From: Campylobacterota bacterium
GTDB taxonomy: Bacteria > Campylobacterota > Campylobacteria > Campylobacterales > Sulfurovaceae
NCBI GenBank assembly: GCA_003646525.1
Contig: QMKU01000073.1
Coordinates: forward strand, 1-6,623
Direction: 5' to 3'
DNA length: 6,623 nucleotides
Shown here: in pieces, positions 1 to 5,782 of the stretch
Numbering within the stretch: the first letter of the stretch is position 1
Layout of the letters: every line of letters starts with the position of its first letter
The notes under the pieces: generated by a model
Databases searched by the model: none
What the model was told of the DNA's origin: nothing
What the model saw: the letters and a program-made list of their open reading frames with translations, nothing else
Made by a program: the position numbers and the translations under genes

Positions 1-488
1 TCACTGTTTCCTAATACTTGGTCAACATTGCGACTGATCGCATCACAGAGTACCATGCTTGCAAGTTCTCCTCCCGTGAGAATAAAGTCTCCGATAGAGA
101 AAAGCTCATCTGCTTCGGACTCTATCACTCGTTCATCGATACCTTCATAGCGACCAGATACAAAGACAATATGTTCTTTCTTGGCCAATCTCTTGGCATC
201 ATTTTGTCGGAATGGTTTCCCTACGGGTGTCAAGAAGAGCACATGAGCATCAGGAGAAGCTTTTCTGATCTCTGTGATGGTATCAAGAAGAGGTTGTGGT
301 GTCATCAACATTCCTGCACCGCCACCAATCATCGGTGCATCAACTTTCAGATGTTTATTTGTGCTCATGCTTCTAGGGTCAAAATAGTCGATACTGACCT
401 TGCCAGTGTCGATCGCTCTTGCCATAATAGAGTCTGAAAAGTATCCTTTTATGATAGAAGGAAAAAGTGTAACGAAGGTAAAACGCAT
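1..488 (-). CDS. trmD: tRNA (guanine-N1)-methyltransferase TrmD, 3' part cut by window edge
   Basis: TrmD uses S-adenosylmethionine to methylate N1 of G37, next to the anticodon of tRNAs reading CNN and related codons, which prevents +1 frameshifting. About 162 N-terminal residues are visible of a family length near 230-250. The start MRFTFVTLFP is typical. Visible family motifs are a glycine-rich GGGAGMLM at residues 55-62, FLTPVGKPF at 85-93, GRYEGIDERV at 112-121 and SIGDFILTGGELA at 131-143; the last three build the SAM-binding trefoil knot of the SPOUT fold. The catalytic Asp (169 in E. coli) and the C-terminal tRNA-binding domain lie beyond the window edge. The ATG shares its A with the TGA stop of rimM (TGATG), so translation is probably coupled. 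It is the last visible gene of the rpsP operon; rplS would be expected next from the usual order. Confidence 0.97.
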   Translation of the reverse strand, partial: MRFTFVTLFPSIIKGYFSDSIMARAIDTGKVSIDYFDPRSMSTNKHLKVDAPMIGGGAGMLMTPQPLLDTITEIRKASPDAHVLFLTPVGKPFRQNDAKRLAKKEHIVFVSGRYEGIDERVIESEADELFSIGDFILTGGELASMVLCDAISRNVDQVLGNS

Positions 489-1009
489 CAGCTTGCCTCA
501 AGAATATCTTTGGTGTCTTGTGTCAAAATTTCCCTAGTTACCTGATTCATCTCAAGAATATATCTAGGAATATAGGGAATTAAAAATGAACTTGGCAAAC
601 CTTCATCTGTCCAGTGTTTATCAGTCTCAACCAAGAGATAATCTACATCCAAAAGACGCTGTATTTCCGATACGACTCCCAGTACTTTATCACCTTGTTT
701 TACAGATAATCCTATGATCTCGAACCAGAAATATTCACCTTCTGCCAATTCGCAATTTTGAATAGTTTGTTCTTTGTCTGCATAAAGTTTTGCATTTGTC
801 AACTTCTTGGCACTATCGAGTGATTCGTAACCACGAAATTTAATTATTTGTCGCGATAGATTGATTGTCAAAATTTCCAATTCACCACGGTCACTTTTGT
901 AGGTTTGACCTATTTTGAATTGTTCCGGAAAATCTGTGTGGAGGTGAAACTTGAGATCACCCCAAAGTCCGACCGTTTTACCGATCTGGGCAATGAAAAA
1001 TTTTTCCAT
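488..1009 (-). CDS. rimM: 16S rRNA processing / 30S maturation factor RimM
   Basis: RimM is a cytoplasmic assembly factor that binds ribosomal protein S19 and helps fold the 3' (head) domain of 16S rRNA during 30S maturation. The 173-residue protein has the usual length and two-domain plan. Residues 1-80 form the RimM N-terminal barrel, opening with FFIAQIGKTVGLWGDLK, where the family usually reads IGKI-hGhkGelk. Residues about 88-170 form the PRC barrel, with GEYFWFEIIGLSV at 91-103 and LIPYIPRYI at 143-151, both characteristic. The ATG lies 2 nt after the khpA stop (TAATAATG), and I see no strong Shine-Dalgarno before it, so translation probably depends on coupling to khpA. It overlaps trmD by one base. 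The rimM-trmD pairing is conserved widely in bacteria and supports the call. Confidence 0.96.
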   Translation of the reverse strand: MEKFFIAQIGKTVGLWGDLKFHLHTDFPEQFKIGQTYKSDRGELEILTINLSRQIIKFRGYESLDSAKKLTNAKLYADKEQTIQNCELAEGEYFWFEIIGLSVKQGDKVLGVVSEIQRLLDVDYLLVETDKHWTDEGLPSSFLIPYIPRYILEMNQVTREILTQDTKDILEAS

Positions 1010-1011
1010 TA

Positions 1012-1254
1012 TTAATCTGAGGATTTTACATTGACGCGATAATTTTTGCCGCCTTTTGCTTTACAACCAGAGATGACTGTCTTGACCGAATTGATCATGC
1101 GTCCTTCTCTCCCGATTAGCTTTCCTACATCTTCATTAGCCGCATAGATGGTGATTTCATCGAACCCTTCATCTATGGGACTGATCTCTACTTTAATATT
1201 GTCAGGATGCTTAACCAAAAGTTTTGCATACGAAGAGATAAATTCCTGTATCAC
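1012..1254 (-). CDS. khpA: KH-domain RNA-binding protein KhpA (YlqC family), GTG start
   Basis: This is an 80-residue single KH domain. The nucleic-acid-binding GXXG loop is GREG at residues 48-51, inside GKLIGREGRMINSVKTVI, the usual helix-loop-helix of type II KH folds. Proteins of this size between rpsP and rimM belong to the KhpA/YlqC family. In Gram-positive bacteria KhpA pairs with KhpB (Jag/EloR) and binds many RNAs; a role here in 30S maturation or general RNA binding is inferred from its place in the operon. The start is GTG at 1254-1252, because the frame has no ATG before codon 53 and an in-frame TAA lies at 1266-1264. The only Shine-Dalgarno-like bases (CAGG, 1267-1270) sit 12 nt upstream, rather far, so coupling to rpsP, which ends 5 nt earlier, is likely. 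Confidence 0.88.
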   Translation of the reverse strand: MIQEFISSYAKLLVKHPDNIKVEISPIDEGFDEITIYAANEDVGKLIGREGRMINSVKTVISGCKAKGGKNYRVNVKSSD

Positions 1255-1259
1255 AATAA

Positions 1260-1487
1260 TTATTTACCTGATAATCTTTTAACTGTTGGGCTCATCTGTG
1301 CACCAACACTCAACCAATAGTTCAATCTCTCTTCATCAAGCGTTAACTCTTTGTTTTCACTGATTGGGTTGTAGTGACCGATCATTTCGATCCAGCCACT
1401 ATCTCTTCTTTTTCTACTGTCTGTTACGACGATTCTGTAAAATGGTTTCTTTTTTCTTCCCATTCTTGTCATTCTGATCATTGTCAT
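1260..1487 (-). CDS. rpsP: 30S ribosomal protein S16
   Basis: S16 is a primary-to-secondary binding protein of the 30S body that contacts the 5' domain of 16S rRNA. The 75-residue length is normal for the family (about 75-90). The N-terminus [20 protein letters not shown] aligns without gaps to the family pattern MVxIRLxRxGxKKxPFYxIV, followed by [21 protein letters not shown], which is diagnostic. The first Met is preferred over Met3 or Met6 because it gives the same N-terminal length as other S16 proteins and because a good Shine-Dalgarno (AGAAGGAA, 1493-1500) sits a suitable distance upstream. It is the first gene of the rpsP-khpA-rimM-trmD operon and is preceded by a 189-nt intergenic stretch holding a likely promoter and a leader hairpin. 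Confidence 0.98.
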   Translation of the reverse strand: MTMIRMTRMGRKKKPFYRIVVTDSRKRRDSGWIEMIGHYNPISENKELTLDEERLNYWLSVGAQMSPTVKRLSGK

Positions 1488-1492
1488 ACTAT

Positions 1493-1500
1493 TTCCTTCT
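1493..1500 (-). promoter_or_regulatory. Ribosome binding site of rpsP
   Basis: The minus strand reads AGAAGGAA, 5 nt before the rpsP ATG at 1487. It contains the AAGGA core and fixes the first Met as the start. The same bases fall in the last codons of a short open frame that stops one base before rpsP, so ribosomes finishing that frame would cover this site. Confidence 0.7.
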
Positions 1501-1513
1501 TGATGTATTTTCT

Positions 1514-1541
1514 TTAAAAAGTCCTGACAACTGCTTTTTAA
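1514..1541 (-). promoter_or_regulatory. AT-rich stem-loop in the rpsP leader
   Basis: The minus strand carries a perfect 8-bp inverted repeat, TTAAAAAG and CTTTTTAA, separated by a 12-nt loop (1522-1533). It lies between the predicted transcription start (near 1570) and the rpsP ribosome binding site. It has one G-C pair and no U-tract after it, so it is a poor intrinsic terminator. It could be a regulatory or stabilising leader structure, or chance in AT-rich DNA. Confidence 0.35.
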
Positions 1542-1576
1542 TGACTAAAACACTCATCAACACTTTTGGGAGCAGA

Positions 1577-1585
1577 ATAATAGCA
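1577..1585 (-). promoter_or_regulatory. Likely extended -10 promoter for the rpsP operon
   Basis: On the minus strand TGCTATTAT gives a TATTAT -10 hexamer (1577-1582) with a TG one base upstream (1584-1585), the extended -10 pattern. The region upstream is T-rich with no recognisable TTGACA, as is common for the housekeeping sigma factor of Campylobacterota, which relies little on a -35 box. Predicted transcription starts near 1570, giving a leader of about 80 nt. The 189-nt gap after ffh and the start of a ribosomal operon make a promoter here plausible. Confidence 0.55.
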
Positions 1586-1628
1586 CAAACCGTATAAAGA
1601 TTGTATTAAAGGATAAATCTTTTCTTGG

Positions 1629-1657
1629 AGTAGGGCTTTGATCCTAAAGTCTCTACT
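1629..1657 (-). other. Imperfect hairpin 20 nt after the ffh stop
   Basis: The minus strand reads AGTAG, then CTTT, a 6-nt loop, AAAG and CTACT, with a small internal loop (AGA against CC) between the two stem parts; outer G-C pairs are possible with a one-base bulge. It sits 19-47 nt after the ffh stop codon and upstream of the rpsP promoter, where an ffh 3' end would be expected. No T-run follows, so it does not qualify as a classic intrinsic terminator. It may protect the mRNA 3' end or mean nothing. Confidence 0.25.
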
Positions 1658-1676
1658 TCCTGTAAAAAGAAAACTC

Positions 1677-3041
1677 CTATCTTGGCAAGCCTTTGAATCC
1701 TCCACCTCCGCCGCCACCAGGCATCTGAGCCATCATATCCTGCATCTGTTTCATTCCTCCCTTGCCAGAGAATTTTTTCGCCATTTTTGCAGCACTCTTA
1801 AACTGTTTGAGAATACGATTGACCTGTTGCTGCTCCAGACCTGCTCCTTTGGATATCCTTCTTTTTCTGCTGTTGGTCAAAAGGTCTGGATTTTCTCGTT
1901 CTTTGGGGGTCATGGAAGAGATCAACGCTTTAATGCGATTGACTTCATCGGAATTATCGAAATCTATATCTCCAATCTGCTTTGCCATTGCACCCATACC
2001 TGGGATCATACCGATCAGAGATTTCATCGAACCCAATTTTTTCATCTGCTCCATCTGTTCGAGAAAATCGTTAAAGTTAAACTTTCCTTTTTTGATCTTT
2101 TGCGTCAAGTGTTTTGCTTGCTTTTCATCGATCACTGCTGCCGTTTTCTCGGCAAGTGACTCGATATCTCCTGCTCCCATCAAACGACTGACAATTCTAT
2201 CAGGAAGGAACTGCTCCAGATCAGGCATCTTCTCACCTGCACCGATAAAACGAAGCGGTACACCAGCCTGTTGTGCCAAGCCAAGTGCTACTCCACCCTT
2301 GCTATCCCCATCAAATTTACTCAGGATAACACCAGAGATACCGATCTTCTCTTTAAACGACTGCGCTGTACGAACAGCATCCTGCCCTGTCATTGCATCA
2401 GCAACATAGAAGAGTTCATCAGGATTGGCAGCTTTTTTGATCTCTGCTAGTTCATCCATCAGCTCATCATCGATAGCAAGACGACCAGCAGTATCGATCA
2501 AGACAACATCATAAAGCTCTTTTTCTGCCTTCTTCAGTCCCATCTTGATAACTTCAACTGCTGTTTTGTTCTCGTCAGCCACCAACACTACTTCGATCTG
2601 ATCTGCAATCTGCCTGAGTTGCTCAACCGCCGCAAGTCTCTGGAGATCTGCCGCGACGATAAGAACTTTCTTTTTCTTTTGCTCTTTGAGAAAATAGGCA
2701 AGTTTTCCAGTTGTTGTAGTCTTACCTGATCCCTGCAATCCGATCATCAACACAACAGTCGGAGGTTTTGATGCAAAGACAAAGCCCTGGTTTCCTTTTA
2801 CTGTCAAAATATTTGTTAGCTCACTACTGAGTGCTCTGAGGAAATTGTCTTTTCCAATCCCACTCTTTTTTGTCTCATGCTCGATAACTGTAGTCAGCTC
2901 TTTGACTACCTTGTGGTGCACATCTGCTTTGAGCAGGGATTTTTTAAGTTCCAAGGTCGCTTTCTTGAGTGCTTTTTCATCATCATGAAAACGGATCTTT
3001 CCAATGGCATTTTTAAAACTGTCGGTTAAAGTATCAAACAT
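1677..3041 (-). CDS. ffh: Signal recognition particle GTPase Ffh (SRP54)
   Basis: Ffh binds 4.5S RNA and signal sequences emerging from the ribosome, then docks with FtsY at the membrane to deliver inner-membrane proteins. The 454 residues match the family length. Residues 1-90 are the helical N domain. The G domain has the P-loop GLQGSGKT (101-108), the DLQRLAAVEQL box (132-142; the common RPAA is RLAA here), DTAGR (183-187), SKFDGDSKGG (241-250) in place of the usual TKLDGDxxGG, and GAGE (267-270). The M domain (about 297-440) carries SRKRRISKGAG (391-401), the 4.5S RNA-binding helix-turn-helix, and a Met-rich stretch at 430-440. The tail has seven glycines (442-448), a flexible end. The start Met at the family-typical MFDxLTD is clear, though the upstream AGAGAAAA is a weak ribosome site. 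It stands alone between gaps of 92 and 189 nt. Confidence 0.98.
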   Translation of the reverse strand: MFDTLTDSFKNAIGKIRFHDDEKALKKATLELKKSLLKADVHHKVVKELTTVIEHETKKSGIGKDNFLRALSSELTNILTVKGNQGFVFASKPPTVVLMIGLQGSGKTTTTGKLAYFLKEQKKKKVLIVAADLQRLAAVEQLRQIADQIEVVLVADENKTAVEVIKMGLKKAEKELYDVVLIDTAGRLAIDDELMDELAEIKKAANPDELFYVADAMTGQDAVRTAQSFKEKIGISGVILSKFDGDSKGGVALGLAQQAGVPLRFIGAGEKMPDLEQFLPDRIVSRLMGAGDIESLAEKTAAVIDEKQAKHLTQKIKKGKFNFNDFLEQMEQMKKLGSMKSLIGMIPGMGAMAKQIGDIDFDNSDEVNRIKALISSMTPKERENPDLLTNSRKRRISKGAGLEQQQVNRILKQFKSAAKMAKKFSGKGGMKQMQDMMAQMPGGGGGGGFKGLPR

Positions 3042-3087
3042 ATTTTTCTCTATTCTTTCTATAGTATTAAGGAATCTCCCAAGTGCG

Positions 3088-3093
3088 ATTTTA
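3088..3093 (-). promoter_or_regulatory. Possible promoter -10 element for ffh
   Basis: In the 92-nt gap between the pseudouridine synthase gene and ffh, the minus strand reads GGGTAAAATCGCAC. TAAAAT fits a sigma-70 -10 box and would start transcription near 3081, about 40 nt before the ffh ATG. No -35 box is recognisable. This would give ffh expression independent of the upstream genes, or add to read-through from them. Confidence 0.35.
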
Positions 3094-3133
3094 CCCTATG
3101 CAGGCTTAAACCACTATCGGAGCACGAAATTTC

Positions 3134-3865
3134 TTATTTGTATCTCAAAATATCTCTAGGTTCTGGCGCTTCAAAGGCATAAGAAAATATTGCCATTTTA
3201 GCAGAGTGTAACAAGATGCGTCTACTCTGTGTACGACTGCCATACTGCTCATCTCCAACGACGGGATGCCCTATACTTGCGAGATGAACTCGGATTTGAT
3301 GAGTTCTGCCTGTTTTGATCTCGATAGATACTTTGCTCTTCTTTCCTTGGATTTCCAGTGGTTTGACTTTTGTGTAGGCAGATTTCCCCCTGAGCTCATC
3401 AATTCGTGAAAATGCTTTGCCTTTTTTGATCGTCAATATTGGTGCTTCGATTTCGATATCTTCATAGATCACACCCTCCACCCATGCTACATACTCTTTT
3501 TTGACGCGGCGTGCTTTGAACTCTTCGATCACATCATTGATGAAGTCCCTATTGCGACCTAGCAGAAGTACGCCACTAGTATCACGATCGAGACGGTGCA
3601 AAAGTTCTGCACCTTCAATGGCATCTTGAATATCATAGCTATCTACCTGAGCTGGCTTGTTTATGGCGACGATATTTTCATCTTCATAAAGTATTTTGAC
3701 ATCTGCCACATCCTCTACACGAAAACGAGTATCATCTGGTAGTTCTGCTCTGGCAATCTTGACTTTTTTATCTCCGACATAGACTAGACCTCGGTCGATC
3801 AACTCTTTTGCTTTCTTATTAGAAATTTCCTGTTGCTTGCCTAGAAGTTTATATGCTTTTTCCAT
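3134..3865 (-). CDS. RluA-family 23S rRNA/tRNA pseudouridine synthase
   Basis: This enzyme isomerises specific uridines in structured RNA, probably 23S rRNA, to pseudouridine. Residues 1-50 form an S4-like RNA-binding domain (ISNKKAKELIDRGLVYVGDKK at 14-34). The catalytic domain follows, with the NKPA strand at 69-72, the signature HRLDRDTSG at 90-98 with catalytic Asp93, GRTHQIRVHL at 186-195 and GHPVVGDEQYG at 199-209. At 243 residues it is shorter than the usual 290-330, mainly because only 18 residues separate KPA from HRLD, against about 45 in E. coli RluD. The substrate position cannot be read from sequence, so I give no symbol. The ATG overlaps the end of waaA by 17 nt and is preceded by AAGGA at a good distance, inside waaA. 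C. jejuni and H. pylori keep a related gene next to waaA. Confidence 0.93.
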   Translation of the reverse strand: MEKAYKLLGKQQEISNKKAKELIDRGLVYVGDKKVKIARAELPDDTRFRVEDVADVKILYEDENIVAINKPAQVDSYDIQDAIEGAELLHRLDRDTSGVLLLGRNRDFINDVIEEFKARRVKKEYVAWVEGVIYEDIEIEAPILTIKKGKAFSRIDELRGKSAYTKVKPLEIQGKKSKVSIEIKTGRTHQIRVHLASIGHPVVGDEQYGSRTQSRRILLHSAKMAIFSYAFEAPEPRDILRYK

Positions 3866-5045
3866 TATCTTTATCCTTTTTTATCATTTTTTCTATCTCA
3901 TGAATGATTGAGCCAAGATCAACTTTTCTCTTGATTCTGCTTTGAGGAAGAAGTTTTGGGTGTTGCAATACTTCTGCCAATAGATCTTTTTTTACAACTT
4001 TGATACCCTCAATTCCAGCAAAAATATCTTTTTGATTGAAATAATGTTCCCCCGAGATAATCTTGCAACCAAACTGCGCCACTTCAGCAGCATTGTGCCC
4101 TCCGATCGGCTCAAACGCACCACCGAGTACTACCACATCACTGACAGCATAGAGATTGATCAACTCTCCTAGACTATCGACTAGGATAATATCACTAGAC
4201 AAACTCCTGTCAAGGCTATATCTTTGCTGTGTCCATCCCTGAAGGCGCGCATAGTCGACTATCAACTCATATACTTTTTCGAAGCGTTCTGGATGTCGAG
4301 GGGCAATGATAAGCTTGGCATCGGACTGCTTATTTTTGAGTCTCTTGAATGCTCCAAGGATTAAAGATTCTTCTCCTTCATGAGTACTTCCAGCACAAAC
4401 AAGAAGACCTTTGGGTTTCTCCAGAACTTCTGTGGGTTTTTCGATATCAGCAAATTTTATATTACCAGTGACGGTCACCGTATGTGCCCCTAGTTGCTCT
4501 AGACGATCTTTGTCTGCATCGGTCTGGGCATAGATGGTATCGATCTGGGCAAATATTCTGCGATAGAGCCACTTGAGTCGCAAATATTTGGGAAAAGATC
4601 TCTCATTCATACGCGCATTGACCAAGAGTGTTTTTGTCCTCTTACGACGAGCAAGAAAAAAGAGCAAATACCACAACTCTGCCTCCATGACCAAAAGCAT
4701 CTTCTGAGGTCTCATCCAAATATAAAGCAAAAGCTCATAAGGGAGATATCTACTCTCCTGTGTCTGCTTTTGGATCTCTCCGAAACCAGTATGTGTCGTA
4801 CTCGTCAAACGCAACAGAGAAGGCGGAATGGCTTTTATCAAAGGTCGTATCGCCCGTGCTTCACCAAAACTACAACTATGTATCCATATCCCATCAGGAG
4901 ACAAGGGCGGATTTCTCCACAAAAAAAATCGTGCCGGTAAGGATTTGGAATATTTCGCTTTAAAGATATAAAGAAGCAAAAAAGGTAGTGCCAACAAGTA
5001 TAGCACCCCGGCCACTACCGTATAAAAGAGGGTAAAAAGCTTCAA
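3849..5045 (-). CDS. waaA: 3-deoxy-D-manno-octulosonic acid (Kdo) transferase WaaA, TTG start
   Basis: WaaA transfers Kdo from CMP-Kdo to lipid A precursor at the inner face of the cytoplasmic membrane, the first step of LPS core synthesis. Its 398 residues fit the family (about 390-430). An N-terminal hydrophobic helix (about 3-28) anchors it. The N-terminal GT-B domain has IWIHSCSFGEARA (53-65), where Glu62 is the expected catalytic base, and EAELW (121-125). The C-terminal domain has GNIKF (194-198), AGSTHEGEE (218-226), APRHPER (248-254) and GGAFEPIGGHNAAE (308-321), where the family usually reads GGHNPLE. The start is TTG at 5045-5043: it directly follows the preceding TGA, has GAGG 5 nt upstream, and no ATG occurs before codon 111. 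Whether it adds one or two Kdo residues cannot be told from sequence. Its end overlaps the pseudouridine synthase gene. Confidence 0.96.
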   Translation of the reverse strand: MKLFTLFYTVVAGVLYLLALPFLLLYIFKAKYSKSLPARFFLWRNPPLSPDGIWIHSCSFGEARAIRPLIKAIPPSLLRLTSTTHTGFGEIQKQTQESRYLPYELLLYIWMRPQKMLLVMEAELWYLLFFLARRKRTKTLLVNARMNERSFPKYLRLKWLYRRIFAQIDTIYAQTDADKDRLEQLGAHTVTVTGNIKFADIEKPTEVLEKPKGLLVCAGSTHEGEESLILGAFKRLKNKQSDAKLIIAPRHPERFEKVYELIVDYARLQGWTQQRYSLDRSLSSDIILVDSLGELINLYAVSDVVVLGGAFEPIGGHNAAEVAQFGCKIISGEHYFNQKDIFAGIEGIKVVKKDLLAEVLQHPKLLPQSRIKRKVDLGSIIHEIEKMIKKDKDNGKSI

Positions 5046-5765
5046 TCAAGCCTCAACTGCTTCTCTCTCTATATAGAGTATTCTTCCACAATGTGGACAA
5101 GTTGTGATCTCTTCTCCTCTGATAACTTCTGAATAGGTTTTATCATTAAGTTTCATATAACAACCGTAACATGCCTGTTTTTTGACTACCACGACAGCGG
5201 TATTGCCTGCCCATATTCTAATCTTTTCATAGAAAGCCAATACTTTCTGGTCGATCTCTCTGATTGTTTTCTCTCTCTCTGTAAAGAGTGAAACTTTACT
5301 CTTTTCAATTGCTGACTTTTCTCCGTTGGCCTCAGTCGTAGCCTTTTTAAGCTCTTTACTGAGTGTATCAGCTATCTCTTTGGCTTCTTTGATCTCTTCT
5401 GTTTTTTTGCCATTGATCACTTGAAGTCTCTCTATCTCTTCATTGGCAAATGTCATTTTTTCTTTAGCAATATCTTCTTCAATAGCCAAGGCTTTCATCT
5501 CTTTCTCTGTCGAAATATTTTTAGATTTTTTAACATTATTCACAAGTTGCTCATTGAGCATTTTCAACTGCTCCTCATAGGAAGCGACTTTTTGATCATT
5601 ATTGATGATAAGCGTATGAAGTTTGTTCAAACCATCTTCTGCATCTATTAATTTCTTTTGTGCTTTGGAGGTTTTTTGATCCGCTGCATCGATCTGTGGT
5701 TGATAACTATCTATTTTTTTATCAGTCAAAGAGAGCTCTACTAGCTCTTGTATATGTTTGTTCAT
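5046..5765 (-). CDS. Coiled-coil C4 zinc-ribbon protein, FlgZ/HP0958-like
   Basis: The 239-residue protein has a long helical coiled coil (about 1-185, rich in Lys, Glu and Gln) and a C-terminal zinc ribbon with Cys199-x2-Cys202 and Cys223-x2-Cys226 (Pfam zf-RING_7 type). The motif KNISTEKEMKALAIEEDI (81-98) is the conserved stretch of this family. The H. pylori homologue HP0958, which sits beside waaA in the same order, is reported to stabilise the flagellar sigma factor RpoN and to bind flaA mRNA, and is needed for motility. That this copy does the same is inference; homologues also exist in non-flagellated bacteria, where the role is unknown. The ATG has AAAGGATAAAGT before it, a good ribosome site. 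It follows the Nif3-family gene by 17 nt and abuts waaA with no gap. Confidence 0.88.
   Translation of the reverse strand: MNKHIQELVELSLTDKKIDSYQPQIDAADQKTSKAQKKLIDAEDGLNKLHTLIINNDQKVASYEEQLKMLNEQLVNNVKKSKNISTEKEMKALAIEEDIAKEKMTFANEEIERLQVINGKKTEEIKEAKEIADTLSKELKKATTEANGEKSAIEKSKVSLFTEREKTIREIDQKVLAFYEKIRIWAGNTAVVVVKKQACYGCYMKLNDKTYSEVIRGEEITTCPHCGRILYIEREAVEA
5051..5054 (-). promoter_or_regulatory. Ribosome binding site deciding the waaA TTG start
   Basis: GAGG on the minus strand lies 5 nt before TTG (5045-5043), inside the last codons of the zinc-ribbon gene. It supports TTG as the waaA start, since the codon just before is the in-frame TGA of the upstream gene and the next possible starts (GTG at codons 11 and 14) would cut the membrane anchor. 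Confidence 0.6.
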
Positions 5766-5782
5766 ACTTTATCCTTTGGGAA

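Larger units (their letters stand above)
1489..1557 (-). other. Possible 22-codon leader open frame before rpsP
   Basis: An ATG at 1557-1555 opens a frame of 22 codons ([20 protein letters not shown] plus RK) that ends with TAG at 1491-1489, exactly one base before the rpsP ATG. It lies inside the predicted 5' untranslated leader and overlaps the leader hairpin. In-frame GTG and TTG codons precede the ATG. I see no Shine-Dalgarno upstream of it, and an open frame this short in an AT-rich leader can arise by chance. The sequence resembles no leader peptide I know. If translated, its stop would place the ribosome on the rpsP start and couple the two. Confidence 0.18.

Noticed and set aside
18..437. 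Plus-strand open frame of 139 codons
   Set aside because: It lies entirely antisense to trmD, whose minus-strand reading has all TrmD motifs; the plus-strand translation has no recognisable domain.
1678..1760. Glycine-codon and Met-codon repeats at the ffh 3' end as a DNA repeat element
   Set aside because: The seven glycine codons vary in third base and match the flexible Gly/Met-rich tails common in Ffh proteins, so they are coding composition and not a separate repeat.
1638..2409. Two overlapping plus-strand open frames (1638-2159 and 1762-2409)
   Set aside because: Both are antisense to the Ffh M and G domains. Their Cys-, Phe- and Ser-rich translations are what reversed coding sequence typically gives.
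3042..3133. Terminator after the pseudouridine synthase gene
   Set aside because: GGTTTAAGCC is nearly palindromic but leaves no loop, and no T-run follows on the minus strand.
4760..4963. Plus-strand open frame of 67 codons
   Set aside because: Antisense to the N-terminal part of waaA, with no motif and no ribosome site worth noting.
5421..5651. Plus-strand frame with a Phe/Ile-rich, membrane-like translation
   Set aside because: Antisense to the Lys/Glu-rich coiled coil of the zinc-ribbon protein; reversed Lys and Glu codons give Phe and Leu, which explains the hydrophobic look.
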